Source of the DNA: Bog-473 sp963755375
GTDB taxonomy: Bacteria; Actinomycetota; Acidimicrobiia; Acidimicrobiales; RAAP-2
Direction of reading: 5' to 3'
DNA length: 64,000 nucleotides
NCBI GenBank assembly: GCA_963755375.1
Contig: CAVWKG010000002.1
Location: forward strand, 361,964 to 425,963
Below, piece after piece: positions 45,048 through 54,785 of the stretch; within the stretch, counting starts at the first letter, position 1, and each line of letters begins with the position of its first letter. A program made the position numbers and the translations under genes. The notes below the pieces were generated by a model that was given only the letters and a program-made list of their open reading frames with translations, had not been told where the DNA came from and ran no database searches.

Positions 45048-47471
45048 TTGGGAGCGGTCAGGTTGGTGTTCCACGCCGGATTGCGCCGTCGGTGGCGGTC
45101 CTGGCTGGCCATCGCGCTCCTCGTCAGCGTCGTCGGCGGCCTCGTGCTGGCCGCTGCGGCCGCCGGCCGGCGGACGGAAAACGCGTTCCCGCGCTTCGTG
45201 GCGGCCCATGGGTTCGACAGCATCGTCTACGCCGCCAGGCCGGTGCCCGGAGTCGCCCATCTGCCCGGGGTCGCCTCGACCAGGGAACTCATCTTCGCCG
45301 ACGCCGGCAATCCGACATGCGACTGCGCACCGCCGATCAACGACAACGACTTCGGCGTGGCAGTCGTATCGGGCCGGGGCCCGGAGCCCTTCACGCTCGT
45401 CTCCGGCCGGTTGCCCGATCCGTCGAAACCCGCCCAGGTGCTGGCATCGTCCACGTTGCAGCAGGACGGGGTGCACGTGGGATCCGTGATCCACGTCCCG
45501 TTCGAAGCGCCCTCACAGGCCGCCGACTACAACAACCCCAATACAGGGCTCCCCGACCCGCGTGGTCCGCGACTCGCTCTGCAGGTGGTCGGGATCGAAG
45601 CCAGCGAGGTCGAGTTCCCTTCCGGGACCACTCCCGTCTACCTCCTGTACGCCGGCTCCGGGTTCGCGCGCTCGGTTCTCCCGCACACGTCGATGCAATT
45701 CGAGTACCTCGTCCGCCTCCACAACGGTGCGGCCGGCACCCCGCAGTTCGGCGAACACGTCAACCGACTGAACCTGGGCATCGGCAGTGTCGGCGCCTCG
45801 AGCGAGGACGGGACCGCCGCCACCATCCAGGCGTCCATTCACCCGCAGGCCGTCGGGTGGTGGATCCTCGCCGCGCTCGCCGCGCTCGCCGCGCTCGCCG
45901 GGCTGGCGGTCGTCGGTCAAGCTCTGGCCCGCCAGAGCGCTGTCGAGAGCGAGGACCATCCGATCCTGATCGCCGTCGGCATGTCCGGCCGGGAGCTCTT
46001 TGCACTCGACATGGCACGCAACCTGGTGGTGGGCCTGGCCGGCGCCGTGGGCGCCGTCGTGCTCGCCACGGCGTTGTCCCCCATCGCACCGCTCGGTGAG
46101 GCACGACTGGCCGAAGACTCCACCGGCGTCGCGGTCGACTCGCTCGTGCTCCTGCTCGGAGCGCTGGCCACCGTGGTGGTCGTCCTCGCGCTCGGTATCT
46201 GGCCGGCCCTGCGGGCGGCGCGCACCCGGCGGATGGACGAGCGGGCCGGGCCGTCCGGCCCTTCGGTGGTGGTGCGGCACCTGGTCACCCTGGGCGCGCC
46301 TCCAACCGCGGTGATCGGCGTCGGCAATGCCCTGGAGCGCCGATCCGGCAGGTCCACCGTTCCTCTGGGCTCTGCGCTCCTGGGCATGGTGCTGGCGGTC
46401 ATCGCCTTGTGCGCGACGGGGGTCTTCGGCGCCAGCCTGACCCATCTGACGGCGACGCCCCGGCTGTACGGGGACCCGGAGCAGCTCGGTTTCAACCCCG
46501 CAAACACCGCCCTGCTCGCCAGCCTGGAGCACGATCCGGCCGTCACCGCAATCACCGAGGGGGTCGGCGCGGGGGACGTGACGGTCAACGGGAAGATCGT
46601 CGGCGCCATCGCCGGGACACCGGTCAAGGGGCCCTTCCTCTTCTCGACGGTGGCCGGAAAACTTCCGGTCGGCGACGACCAGGTCGGACTCGGCGTCTCG
46701 ACCATGCACCTGGTGGGCGCGCGCATCGGCTCGCTCGTGGACATCACGTTCGCGACGCATTCGGGTGCGCCGCACACCGAGCCGTACCGGGTGGTTTCTC
46801 AGGTCTCCTTTCCCCAGCTCGGGGGGTTCGTGAGCCTCGGTAGGGGGATCCTGACGACGACGGCCGGCCTCATCCACGTCGCCTGCCTTCCGGGCCCCCA
46901 GCTCGCCCTGTGCCGTCAGAAGGTAGCGAACATCGGCGGCGGTGGGGTCAGGGTGACCTTCGTGCCGGGTCCGAGCGGGAAGGCTGCGCTGGACCACTAC
47001 ATGGCGGCGTACCCATCGATTACCTCACTGCCGCTCGCTCCGACCTCCCTGGTCAACTTCGGCGAGGCGGTCAACTTCCCGCTCATCTTCGGGGCGATGC
47101 TGGCCGTGTTCGGTGCGGCGACGCTGGCGCACCTGCTCGCGGTGAGCGTTGCGCGGCGCCGTCGAGAAGTCGGGCTCTTGAAGGTCCTCGGCTTCGTCAA
47201 CCGCCAGGTCGTCTCGACGGTCTCCTGGCAGGCCACCACGTTGGCCCTCGTTGGCGTCTTGGTCGGCGTCCCACTTGGGTTGGTCATCGGAAGGACAGTC
47301 TGGAACGCCTTCGCGAACAATCTCGGGGTCGTCCCGGTCGCCGTCGTGCCGTTGGTGCTCACCGCGGCGATCACGCTGGGCGTGTTGGTCGGCGCCAACC
47401 TCATCGCGATCGCGCCGGCATGGGTGGCGACGCGATCGCGGCCGAGCGATCTCCTGCGTCCGGTCGACTGA
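45048..47471 (+). CDS. FtsX-like ABC transporter permease
   Basis: The 807-residue membrane protein has an N-terminal span (SWLAIALLVSVVGGLVLAAA), a large extracytoplasmic domain, about three central spans, a second extracytoplasmic region and a C-terminal FtsX-type cassette (VARRRREVGLLKVLGFVNRQ, then four-span end). This is the MacB/FtsX architecture of mechanotransmission or lipid exporters. The TTG at 45048 follows AAGGAG by five bases. No ABC ATPase gene is next to it, so its partner must be elsewhere. Confidence 0.8.
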   Translation: MGAVRLVFHAGLRRRWRSWLAIALLVSVVGGLVLAAAAAGRRTENAFPRFVAAHGFDSIVYAARPVPGVAHLPGVASTRELIFADAGNPTCDCAPPINDNDFGVAVVSGRGPEPFTLVSGRLPDPSKPAQVLASSTLQQDGVHVGSVIHVPFEAPSQAADYNNPNTGLPDPRGPRLALQVVGIEASEVEFPSGTTPVYLLYAGSGFARSVLPHTSMQFEYLVRLHNGAAGTPQFGEHVNRLNLGIGSVGASSEDGTAATIQASIHPQAVGWWILAALAALAALAGLAVVGQALARQSAVESEDHPILIAVGMSGRELFALDMARNLVVGLAGAVGAVVLATALSPIAPLGEARLAEDSTGVAVDSLVLLLGALATVVVVLALGIWPALRAARTRRMDERAGPSGPSVVVRHLVTLGAPPTAVIGVGNALERRSGRSTVPLGSALLGMVLAVIALCATGVFGASLTHLTATPRLYGDPEQLGFNPANTALLASLEHDPAVTAITEGVGAGDVTVNGKIVGAIAGTPVKGPFLFSTVAGKLPVGDDQVGLGVSTMHLVGARIGSLVDITFATHSGAPHTEPYRVVSQVSFPQLGGFVSLGRGILTTTAGLIHVACLPGPQLALCRQKVANIGGGGVRVTFVPGPSGKAALDHYMAAYPSITSLPLAPTSLVNFGEAVNFPLIFGAMLAVFGAATLAHLLAVSVARRRREVGLLKVLGFVNRQVVSTVSWQATTLALVGVLVGVPLGLVIGRTVWNAFANNLGVVPVAVVPLVLTAAITLGVLVGANLIAIAPAWVATRSRPSDLLRPVD

Positions 47472-47516
47472 GCTGCTTGTGGCGGCCGATCGGCAGTCGC
47501 GGGAAGGGGTCCCGCG

Positions 47517-48390
47517 CTACGAGCCGGTGCTCGGCCCCAGGCCGAGCGCGGCGTAGATCTCCCGGGTCGCGCTCGAGGTGTTGAAGGTGTAGAAGTGCAG
47601 CCCCGGCACGCCGGTATCGAGGAGGTGGGAGCAGAGCTCGGTCGCCAGCTCCACCCCCTCCTTGCGCACCGCGTCGGCGCCACCGCGCACGTCGGCGGCG
47701 CGCAGCCGATCCTCCATCCAGGCCGGTGCGGCGGCACCCATGGCGCCCAACCGGCCCATGGTCGACAGCGAGGTCACAGGGAGGATGCCGGGCAACACGG
47801 GCGTGTCCACGCCGCGCTCGACGCAGATCGGTGAGGAGACCTTCGTACTCGGCAGCCTCGAAGAAGAACTGGGTGACGCCGAAGTCGGCCAGTGCCAGCT
47901 TGGCCGCGAGGAAGTCGCGGTCGCTCGGCAAGTCGGGCGAGCGCGGGTGGCCGGCGGGGTGCGCGGCAACACCGACGGAGAAGCCACCAATGGCCCGGGC
48001 CAGCTGCACGAGCTCAGCGGCGTAGGCCAACTCGCCGGGGCCGGCCGACGGGTCCTCGGGCGGGTCGCCCCCGAGCGCCATCAGGTTCTCGACCCCGGCC
48101 TTGCGGAGCGACACGAGGATGTCGGCCAGCTCGAGCCTCGTGTGGGCCACGCAGATGATGTGGGCCATGGGGTTGAGGTTGGTCGTGTGCAGCAAGCCGG
48201 ACACGAGGTCGACGGTGCGCTGCCGCGACTCGGCCCCGCCGCGGTAGGTCACCGAGACGAATGACGGCTGCAGTGGCTGCAGTTCGCCGATCGTGCGGGC
48301 GAGGGTGGCCAGCTCCTTGTCGTTCTTGGGGGGGAAGAATTCGAAGGAGTACGTGGGCCCCGCCGCCAGCAGCTCCGCAATGCGCGTCAT
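47517..48390 (-). pseudogene. metF: Methylenetetrahydrofolate reductase, frameshifted
   Basis: The N-terminal part (YSFEFFPPKNDKELATLART, VTYRGGAESRQRTVDLVSG, VENLMALGGDPPEDPSAGPG) reads normally to AAEYEGLLTDL at about 47824. The next frame resumes with VERGVDTPVLPGILPVTSLS and ends GLHFYTFNTSSATREIYAAL. A single extra base near 47823 explains it. Without the shift it is a normal-length FAD enzyme that makes 5-methyltetrahydrofolate. It overlaps the cupin gene by four bases and lies close to folD. I read it as a likely assembly error. Confidence 0.8.
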
Positions 48391-48803
48391 GTCGACGACG
48401 CGACCTTCCCGGTTCCTCCCGTTCCCTTCCCGACGTCCGCCCCAGGGGCATCGACACGTCCATAGTCGTCCTCGAGCCGGACGATGTCGTCCTCGCCGAA
48501 GTACGAACCCCGCTGCACCTCAATGAAGACGACGTCGGTATCCCCCTCGTTGGCGATGCGGTGCGCGCTCCCGAGGGGGATGTCGATGGACTCCCCCGCG
48601 TGCACCTTGGTCACGCCCCCGTCGAGGGTCACCGTCGCCGTGCCCGACACGATGAACCAGTGCTCAGCCCGCTTGAAGTGGCGCTGGTAGCTGAGCCGCT
48701 TGCCGGGGTACACGACGAGGCGCTTCACCTTGTGATCGGGCGCGTCATCATCGATGACCGTGTAATGGCCCCACGGGCGCTCCGAGTACTCTCGCTCACC
48801 CAC
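48387..48803 (-). CDS. Cupin, mannose-6-phosphate isomerase C-terminal-like
   Basis: The 138-residue protein has the cupin barrel of type II phosphomannose isomerases: ERPWGHYTVIDDDAPDHKVK, then LSYQRHFKRAEHWFIVSGTA and SIDIPLGSAHRIANEGDTDV, with the metal histidines in HFKRAEHW and AHRI. The nucleotidyltransferase domain of the fused enzyme is missing. It may be an isomerase or a sugar-nucleotide-related cupin. The gene overlaps metF by four bases (ATGA). Confidence 0.82.
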   Translation of the reverse strand: MGEREYSERPWGHYTVIDDDAPDHKVKRLVVYPGKRLSYQRHFKRAEHWFIVSGTATVTLDGGVTKVHAGESIDIPLGSAHRIANEGDTDVVFIEVQRGSYFGEDDIVRLEDDYGRVDAPGADVGKGTGGTGKVASST

Positions 48804-48869
48804 TTGATGGCCTCCCTGTTCGTCGCGCCGACGTGTCCGTGTCCGTGTCAGCGGCGCCTGCCGTCACCA

Positions 48870-49733
48870 TCACCGGGCTGCCATCTCCGCGGCCCGGAGC
48901 GCGTTGCGCAACAGCATGGCACGGGTCATGGGGCCCACTCCCCCGAGCCGGGGGGTGATCCAGCCGGCAACCTCAGCCACGTCCGGGTGCGCATCAGGGA
49001 TCAGCTTCTTCCCTTCGAAGCTGGTGCCGGCGGACACGACGGCCGCTCCGGGCTTGACCATGTCCGGCGTGAGCAGATGGGGCCGCCCCGCAGCCGCCAC
49101 CACGATGTCGGCCGTTCGCACCATCGCCGCCATGGCGGCAGGGTCGACACCGGTGTGAACGATCGTCACCGCGGCGTTGCAGCCGGGGCGCTTGAGGGTG
49201 AGAAGGTTGGCCAGTGGCCGGCCGATGGTGACGCCGCGCCCGATGATGGCGACGTGGCGCCCCTCCACCGGGACGTCGTAAGCGTGCAGCAGCTCGACGA
49301 TCCCCGAGGGTGTGCACGGCAGTGGGCCCGGCGTGCCGAGCACGAGGCGTCCGAGGTTGACGGGGTGCAACCCGTCGACATCCTTCGCCGGGTCGACCGC
49401 CAGGAGCGCCTGCTCCTCGTCGAGGCCCGGCGGCAGCGGCAGCTGCATCAGGAACGCGCTGACCCTGGGATCGGCGTTGAACCGGGCGATGGCGTCCATC
49501 ACCTCCGCCTGCGTGGCCGTGGCGGGCAGGTGCTCACCCACCGAGTACATGCCGATGCCGGCGCAGTCCTCGTGCTTCAACGCGACGTAGCGCTCACTCG
49601 GCACATCGTCACCCACGAGCACGGTCCCTAGGCCGACGCTGATGCCCTCGCTGCGCAGTCGTTCGACCCGGTCGGCCACCTCGGCGCGGATCCGGGCGGC
49701 GACCGGCTCGCCGTCGAGCAGGATGGCTCCCAT
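48870..49733 (-). CDS. folD: Methylenetetrahydrofolate dehydrogenase/cyclohydrolase
   Basis: The 287-residue enzyme has the substrate site with catalytic lysine in YVALKHEDCAGIGM, QLPLPPGLDEEQALLAVDP and the NADP-binding stretch VAIIGRGVTIGRPLANLLT. It makes 10-formyltetrahydrofolate, the cofactor used by PurN and PurH upstream in the same cluster. ATG 49733 overlaps the purH stop by one base, so translation is coupled. Confidence 0.95.
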   Translation of the reverse strand: MGAILLDGEPVAARIRAEVADRVERLRSEGISVGLGTVLVGDDVPSERYVALKHEDCAGIGMYSVGEHLPATATQAEVMDAIARFNADPRVSAFLMQLPLPPGLDEEQALLAVDPAKDVDGLHPVNLGRLVLGTPGPLPCTPSGIVELLHAYDVPVEGRHVAIIGRGVTIGRPLANLLTLKRPGCNAAVTIVHTGVDPAAMAAMVRTADIVVAAAGRPHLLTPDMVKPGAAVVSAGTSFEGKKLIPDAHPDVAEVAGWITPRLGGVGPMTRAMLLRNALRAAEMAAR

Positions 49734-51310
49734 CAGTGGCGGAAGTGTCGTTCGCCGGTCATGACCATCGCCAGACCAGCCTCGTCGGCGGCGGCGATCA
49801 CTTCATCGTCCTTCACCGAGCCACCCGGTTGGACGACGGCCGTCACGCCCGCTTCGGCCAGCACCAGCAGCCCGTCGGGAAAGGGGAAGAAGGCGTCGCT
49901 CGCCCCCGCACCGCCCTTCGCCCGCTCGCCCGCCTTCTGCACCGCGATTTCGGCGGCGACGACCCGGGACTGCTGCCCGGCCCCGACCCCGACGGCCTGA
50001 CCACCCGTCACAACGGCGATGGCATTGGAGGTGGTGCGGCCGCACACGCGCCACGCCAGCACCAGATCGCGCCACTCGTCCTCGGAGGGGGCTCGTTTCG
50101 TGACGGCGCGCCACTGTGAACGGGGAGCGACGAAGGCGTCGACGTCCTGCACGAGGACGCTGGTGCCGAGGCTGCGCAGCTGACGGACCGCCTGCTCCGG
50201 CGGTGGCCCAGACAAGATGCGCGTGGCCTTGCGACGGCCGATGAGCTTCTCCTGTGCGGCCGGTGCGTACGAGGAGGCGATGATCACGTCGGCCTGCGGC
50301 CCGGCGGCGATGGCCTCGGCCACCTCGTCGGTGACATCACCCCCGATGGCGACCACGCCCCCGAAGGCGCTCATCGGATCGCATTCGAGCGCACGCTCGT
50401 ACGCCGTGACGAGACTGTCGGCCACGGCGGCCCCGCAGGGGTTGGCGTGCTTGATGATGGCCACCGCGACCTGCCCGGCGCCGGCGTCCGCCGCCAGCTC
50501 GTGCACCAGCCGCCACGCCGCATCGCCGTCGAAGATGTTGAGGTAGGACAGGGGGTTGCCCCCGTGCTGGACCATGCCGTCCCACCAGCTGGCCGTCCCG
50601 GCCGTGCGGTAGCGCGAGCCGCGCTGGTGCGGGTTCTCGCCGTAGCGCAGCACATCGGTGCGCTCGAGCGTGAGGTGCAGTGTCGGCGGGAGGACCGCTG
50701 ACAGGTCGGCCTCCTCCACGTCGGCGGCCGTGGCGCCCGGGAGGTCCGCGACCGGGGTCGGACCTCCGGCGTCCAGCCACGCGACGATCGCCCCGTCGTA
50801 CGCGGCGGTGTGGGCGAAGGCGGCCCGGGCGAGCCGGCGCCGCGTGGCGGCCGAGAGCGAGCCGCTGGAGCGTAGCTCCGCCAGCACGACCGGGTAGTCA
50901 GAAGGCGAGGTAAGGATGCCGACGTGCTCGTGGTTCTTGGCCGCCGCACGGACCATGGCGGGGCCGCCGATGTCGATCAGCTCGACCGAGGGGTCGGAAG
51001 AGAATGGGTAGAGGTTCGACACCACGAGATCGATGGCGGCGATGCCGTTGTTCGTCAGGTCGTCGAGGTGCTCGGGCTTGGACCGGTCGGCGAGGATCCC
51101 GCCGTGGATCTTGGGGTGGAGGGTCTTGACCCGCCCGCCCAGCATCTCGGGCGAGCCGGTCACCTCGGCCACCTCGACATGCGCGATCCCGGCGGCGCCG
51201 AGGGTCGCTGCGGTATTGCCGCTCGCGACCAGCTCCCACCCCAGTTCGGAGAGGCCGCGGGCCAGCTCGACCAGGCCCTCCTTGTCATAGACGGACAGCA
51301 AGGCCCTCAC
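49733..51310 (-). CDS. purH: Bifunctional AICAR transformylase/IMP cyclohydrolase
   Basis: The 525-residue protein has the MGS-like IMP cyclohydrolase domain at the N-terminus (RALLSVYDKEGLVELARGL, GRVKTLHPKIHGGILAD) and the AICAR transformylase domain with RYGENPHQRGSRYRTAG, AIIKHANPCGAAV and a late FPFPDGLLVLAEAGVTAVVQ. It carries out the last two steps of IMP synthesis. GTG 51310 is the conserved start. The gene follows purN by four bases. Confidence 0.95.
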   Translation of the reverse strand: MRALLSVYDKEGLVELARGLSELGWELVASGNTAATLGAAGIAHVEVAEVTGSPEMLGGRVKTLHPKIHGGILADRSKPEHLDDLTNNGIAAIDLVVSNLYPFSSDPSVELIDIGGPAMVRAAAKNHEHVGILTSPSDYPVVLAELRSSGSLSAATRRRLARAAFAHTAAYDGAIVAWLDAGGPTPVADLPGATAADVEEADLSAVLPPTLHLTLERTDVLRYGENPHQRGSRYRTAGTASWWDGMVQHGGNPLSYLNIFDGDAAWRLVHELAADAGAGQVAVAIIKHANPCGAAVADSLVTAYERALECDPMSAFGGVVAIGGDVTDEVAEAIAAGPQADVIIASSYAPAAQEKLIGRRKATRILSGPPPEQAVRQLRSLGTSVLVQDVDAFVAPRSQWRAVTKRAPSEDEWRDLVLAWRVCGRTTSNAIAVVTGGQAVGVGAGQQSRVVAAEIAVQKAGERAKGGAGASDAFFPFPDGLLVLAEAGVTAVVQPGGSVKDDEVIAAADEAGLAMVMTGERHFRH

Positions 51311-51314
51311 GAAG

Positions 51315-52001
51315 TCATCTCCTCGTCTTCTCCTTCTTGCCGGATCCTCGGTCGCCGCTTCCATGGGCGGCGCCGGCGCCGGCGCCCACCCAGACCGGTG
51401 CCGCGCCGCCCGACGGTGCTTCGATGTCACGCCCCACTTCCAGCTCCCGCAGCGCCCACGCCACCGTGGCGGGATACAGCGTGCGCTCCACGATCTTGAT
51501 CCGCTCGTGCAGCGTCGCCTCGGTGTCGCCAGGCAGTACAGGTACGACCTCCTGGGCGAGGATCGGCCCGGCGTCCATCTCCAGAGTGGCCAGGTGGACC
51601 GTGCACCCGGTCTCGGGCACTCCGGCCGCCAGGGCGTCGCGCACGCCGTGCCAGCCCGGGAAGGCCGGAAGCAGGGCGGGGTGAGTGTTCAAGATGCGGT
51701 GGGGAAAGGCGCGGTGCACCTCCTCGGTCATGACGGTCCCGAAGCCGGCCATGGCCACGAGGTCGACCTGGTGCGCCACCAAGGTCGCGGCCACGGTCGC
51801 CGTGAAGCCCGCGCGGTCGAACTCGGGGCCGAAGCCCCCGTAAGCCGTCCGGTCGACGAGCTCGGTCGCGGCGCCGTTCTCCTCCGCCAGCGCCAGCCCC
51901 GCGCAGGGCCTGTCAGAGAGAACGGTGGTGACCGGGAGCCCTGCCTCGAACATCGCCTGCAGGATCGTCCCGGAACCCGAGACAAGGACCGCGAGGCGCA
52001 C
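51315..52001 (-). CDS. purN: Phosphoribosylglycinamide formyltransferase
   Basis: The 228-residue enzyme has RLAVLVSGSGTILQAMFEAG at the start, the active-site ILNTHPALLPAFPGWHGVRD and TGCTVHLATLEMDAGPILAQ. The usual GNGSN loop reads SGSGT here, a small variation. The C-terminus carries a G/A-rich and basic extension (KKEKTRR). It transfers the formyl group of 10-formyl-THF to GAR. GTG 52001 is the conserved start; a 22-bp tandem repeat lies directly upstream. Confidence 0.92.
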   Translation of the reverse strand: MRLAVLVSGSGTILQAMFEAGLPVTTVLSDRPCAGLALAEENGAATELVDRTAYGGFGPEFDRAGFTATVAATLVAHQVDLVAMAGFGTVMTEEVHRAFPHRILNTHPALLPAFPGWHGVRDALAAGVPETGCTVHLATLEMDAGPILAQEVVPVLPGDTEATLHERIKIVERTLYPATVAWALRELEVGRDIEAPSGGAAPVWVGAGAGAAHGSGDRGSGKKEKTRR

Positions 52002-52010
52002 GGGAGCCAA

Positions 52011-52054
52011 TCTAGTTGGAACCCCATGTCGCTCTAGTTGGAACCCCATGTCGC
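52011..52054. repeat. 22-bp perfect tandem duplication upstream of purN
   Basis: Two identical 22-base units lie at 52011-52032 and 52033-52054, followed by three more matching bases; the shared core reads AGTTGGAACCCCATGTCGC. It starts ten bases before the purN start codon, in the leader or promoter. Confidence 0.9.
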
Positions 52055-52608
52055 TCTGGGAGCTTCCGGGGAGCCGGAGCGACGGGGCCACAGGGACCAC
52101 AAGGGCCAGTAGGGCGCGACAGATCCACGTCCAGCAATTCCCGGCGCGGGAGCGTCACACCGTGAAGGGGTCCAGCAAACGCGGTCGGATGCGGGGGTGG
52201 GAGGGTCGGGCGGCGAGGTGCTGCGGGCCTGCTCGGTCGGTCGGCCCGCCTCAGGCCGCCGACGCCCGCCCGGGTGGCGGGCGCTGGTTGCGCATCCGGT
52301 TGTGGAACCCGCAGAGGAGCCGGCCGTTGTCCTGGGTGGTCGGGCCACCCTCGGCCCAGGGCTGGACGTGGTCGGCCTGGCAGCTCTCGGCGGGTTCGTA
52401 GCAGTAGGGGTGGGTGCACATCCGGTCGCGCAGCTCGATGGCCCGGCGGGTGCCGCCGCTGAAGAGGCGGGCCCGGGCGCTGACGTCGACCCTGGTGCCC
52501 AGGCTGAAGATGGCCCGCTCGAAGTAGGCCGAGTCCAGCCACGGGGTGAGCGCCGAGGGGGCAAGCACCGTCCCGTTCTCGAGCTCGCTGATCCGCCCGT
52601 GCAGCGTT

Positions 52609-53838
52609 GGCGGATTCAAGGGGTCCCCGCAAAACCTTGGTGGGTCAGCGATGGTTGACCAAACCAAGGGAGACGACAGATGGCAGCACACATGACGCAG
52701 GAACAGCGCCGGATGGTGTTCCGACTCCGGAGCGAGGGACTGAGCGTCAACGAGGTCGCTCGTGCCGTCGGAATGCATTTCATGACGGTGTATCGGGTGC
52801 TCGAGGGCAAGCTCACGCGAGAGGGTCATCCAGCCAGCTGGTCTCCGGCTCCTGGTCGCCTCACGCTGGCTGAGCGCGAGGAGATCACCATCGGGTTGTC
52901 TCGAGGCGAGCGGTTCACCGCCATCGCTCAGCGCCTGGGTCGTTGCGTGTCGACGGTGAGCCGGGAGGTGGCGGCCAACGGTGGCCGACATGGCTATCGG
53001 GCCTGGGCCGGTCAGCTGCGAGCTGAGAAGCGAGCTCGGCGACCCAAGGCGTCCAAGCTGGGCTCGTGCCCCAAGCTGCGGGACCAGGTCGAAGAGTGGC
53101 TCAGCGAGTGGTGGTCACCCGATGAAGTCGCCCAGCGCTTGCGCCAGGACTTCCCCGACGATCCGATGATGCGGGTGAGCCACGAGACCATCTACAAAAC
53201 ACTCTTTGTCCAGGGACGCGGCGAGCTCCGCCGGGAGTTGACGCGCTGCTTGCGCAGCGGTCGGGCGGCCCGGCGACCCCGGAGCAAGGTCGAGACGAGG
53301 GGCCAGATCCCCGCGAAGATCATGATCAGCGAACGACCGGCCGAGGTCGAGGACCGGGCCGTGCCAGGTCACTGGGAGGGTGATCTGATCATCGGGGCCG
53401 GCGGCAAGTCCGCCGTCGGGACGCTGGTCGAACGCTCCACCCGCTACGTTATGTTGCTGCGCTTTGCTGGTGGATACTCAGCCGACAAGGTCAACCAGGC
53501 AATGGCCAAGTCCATGGGGACCCTGCCGGCCGAGTTGGCCCGGAGCGTGACCTGGGACCAAGGCACCGAGCTGAACCGCCACGTCGCCTTCACCGTCTCC
53601 ACCGGGATCCAGGTCTATTTCTGCGATCCCCACAGTCCGTGGCAGAGGGGTTCGAACGAGAACACCAATGGCTTGCTGCGCCAATACATGCCAAAGGGCA
53701 CGGACCTTTCCAAGCTCAGCGTCAAAGACCTCACCGCCATCGAGAGAAGCCTCAATGGCCGTCCCCGCAAGACCCTCGGATATATGAAACCATCGGAAAA
53801 GCTCACTGAGCTTCTTGCGCTCACCCCTTGAATCCGCC
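52609..53838 (+). mobile_element. IS30-family insertion sequence, complete
   Basis: The 1230-bp element has perfect 16-bp terminal inverted repeats: GGCGGATTCAAGGGGT (52609-52624) and its complement (53823-53838). It is flanked by a 3-bp target duplication GTT (52606-52608 and 53839-53841). The one transposase gene is uninterrupted and its stop lies within the right repeat. All parts needed for movement appear intact. Confidence 0.95.
52680..53831 (+). CDS. IS30-family transposase
   Basis: The 383-residue transposase has an N-terminal helix-turn-helix (MTQEQRRMVFRLRSEGLSVN, then a second HTH near FTAIAQRLGRCVSTVSREVA) and an rve-type DDE domain: D in GHWEGDLIIG, D in VTWDQGTEL and E in RGSNENTNGLLRQYMPKGT. 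All are typical of IS30. The ATG at 52680 is preceded by GGGAG. There is no frameshift, so the enzyme is probably active. Confidence 0.95.
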   Translation: MAAHMTQEQRRMVFRLRSEGLSVNEVARAVGMHFMTVYRVLEGKLTREGHPASWSPAPGRLTLAEREEITIGLSRGERFTAIAQRLGRCVSTVSREVAANGGRHGYRAWAGQLRAEKRARRPKASKLGSCPKLRDQVEEWLSEWWSPDEVAQRLRQDFPDDPMMRVSHETIYKTLFVQGRGELRRELTRCLRSGRAARRPRSKVETRGQIPAKIMISERPAEVEDRAVPGHWEGDLIIGAGGKSAVGTLVERSTRYVMLLRFAGGYSADKVNQAMAKSMGTLPAELARSVTWDQGTELNRHVAFTVSTGIQVYFCDPHSPWQRGSNENTNGLLRQYMPKGTDLSKLSVKDLTAIERSLNGRPRKTLGYMKPSEKLTELLALTP

Positions 53839-54785
53839 GTTTCATAGCCGACCAAGACACTGAACAGCGGGGCGGGGCGGATGCCGTCGGCGGGGGCGCT
53901 GCGGCTCCGGGTCGCCATCTCGACGAGGGCGTCGGCCCGGCGCTGGGCCGAGGTGCGGGCCAGCTCGTCGATCCGAGCCGTGCGGCCCAGTCGCTCCTTG
54001 GCCTCGGCGCAGTCGGTCTCGAAGAGGTCGTGCTCGAGGCGGTTGAGCTCGCCCGCCACGATGGAGCCCGAGACCGGGTCGAGGGTCATCTGCCCCAGCC
54101 ACATCCCGGTGAAGCTCGACTCTAAGAACACGTTGCGCGACGCCTTGCGCTCCTCGTCGGCGCTCTCGGCCCCGTCGGGGTCGGCCAGCTGCTCCCAGTA
54201 GCTCAGGGCCCGGGAGAAGTCCTCGAAGCCCATGTCGGAGGCCTGGGAGACCAACAACCCCTCGTCCCTGGCCATGGAGGACTCGGTCCGGTGCTTTCTC
54301 GCCGAGGCGATGGCCCGGGCCTGGTCGAGGCCAATGGCACCGTCGCGCCAGGCCTGGGCGCACGCGGGCAGGTGGCGCAGTTCCCTCCCGAGGCGCACCC
54401 GGCGCCGGGCGGCACTGCGCGGCAGACGGCACTTGGTGGCGATCCACGCCGAGGCCGTCTTGGCCCCGTCGGCCGCCCACTCCTCCCCCACCTCGAAGGC
54501 GGCCGTCGCCTCGGTGACGAAGGACTCGAAACGCGCCAGCTGCCGGTGCAGCTCCTCGATGGAGGCGCAGTCGCCGTAGTTGGCCGCATCCGACGCGACG
54601 AGTGCCTCGAGCGCCTCGGCGAAGTCGTCCAACTCCATGTCTCGATGGAAGCACGAGGGTGTGACAATGGAGCGAGCTGAAATTCCGTTGACACACGTCG
54701 ATGCTGAGCGACCGTTCTTTGGGCAGAGCCGCTGCGCGGGAACCGCCGGAACCGTTCCGGCAGTGCCGGCGCGTTGGCCCGACCG

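Larger units (their letters stand above)
52251..54638 (-). pseudogene. DUF222/HNH endonuclease gene split by an IS30 element
   Basis: The N-terminal DUF222 part (54638 down to 53839) begins MELDDFAEALEALVASDA and runs to LFSVLVGYE. The C-terminal part (52608 down to 52251) carries LHGRISELENGTVLAPSALT and the HNH site (CQADHVQPWAEGGPTTQDN, then CGFHNR). Removing the IS and one GTT copy joins them in frame as VGYETLHGRISEL, giving a 384-residue protein. So the gene was intact until the insertion. Such 13E12-type genes are repeated in many actinobacterial genomes; their role is not known with certainty. Confidence 0.92.
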
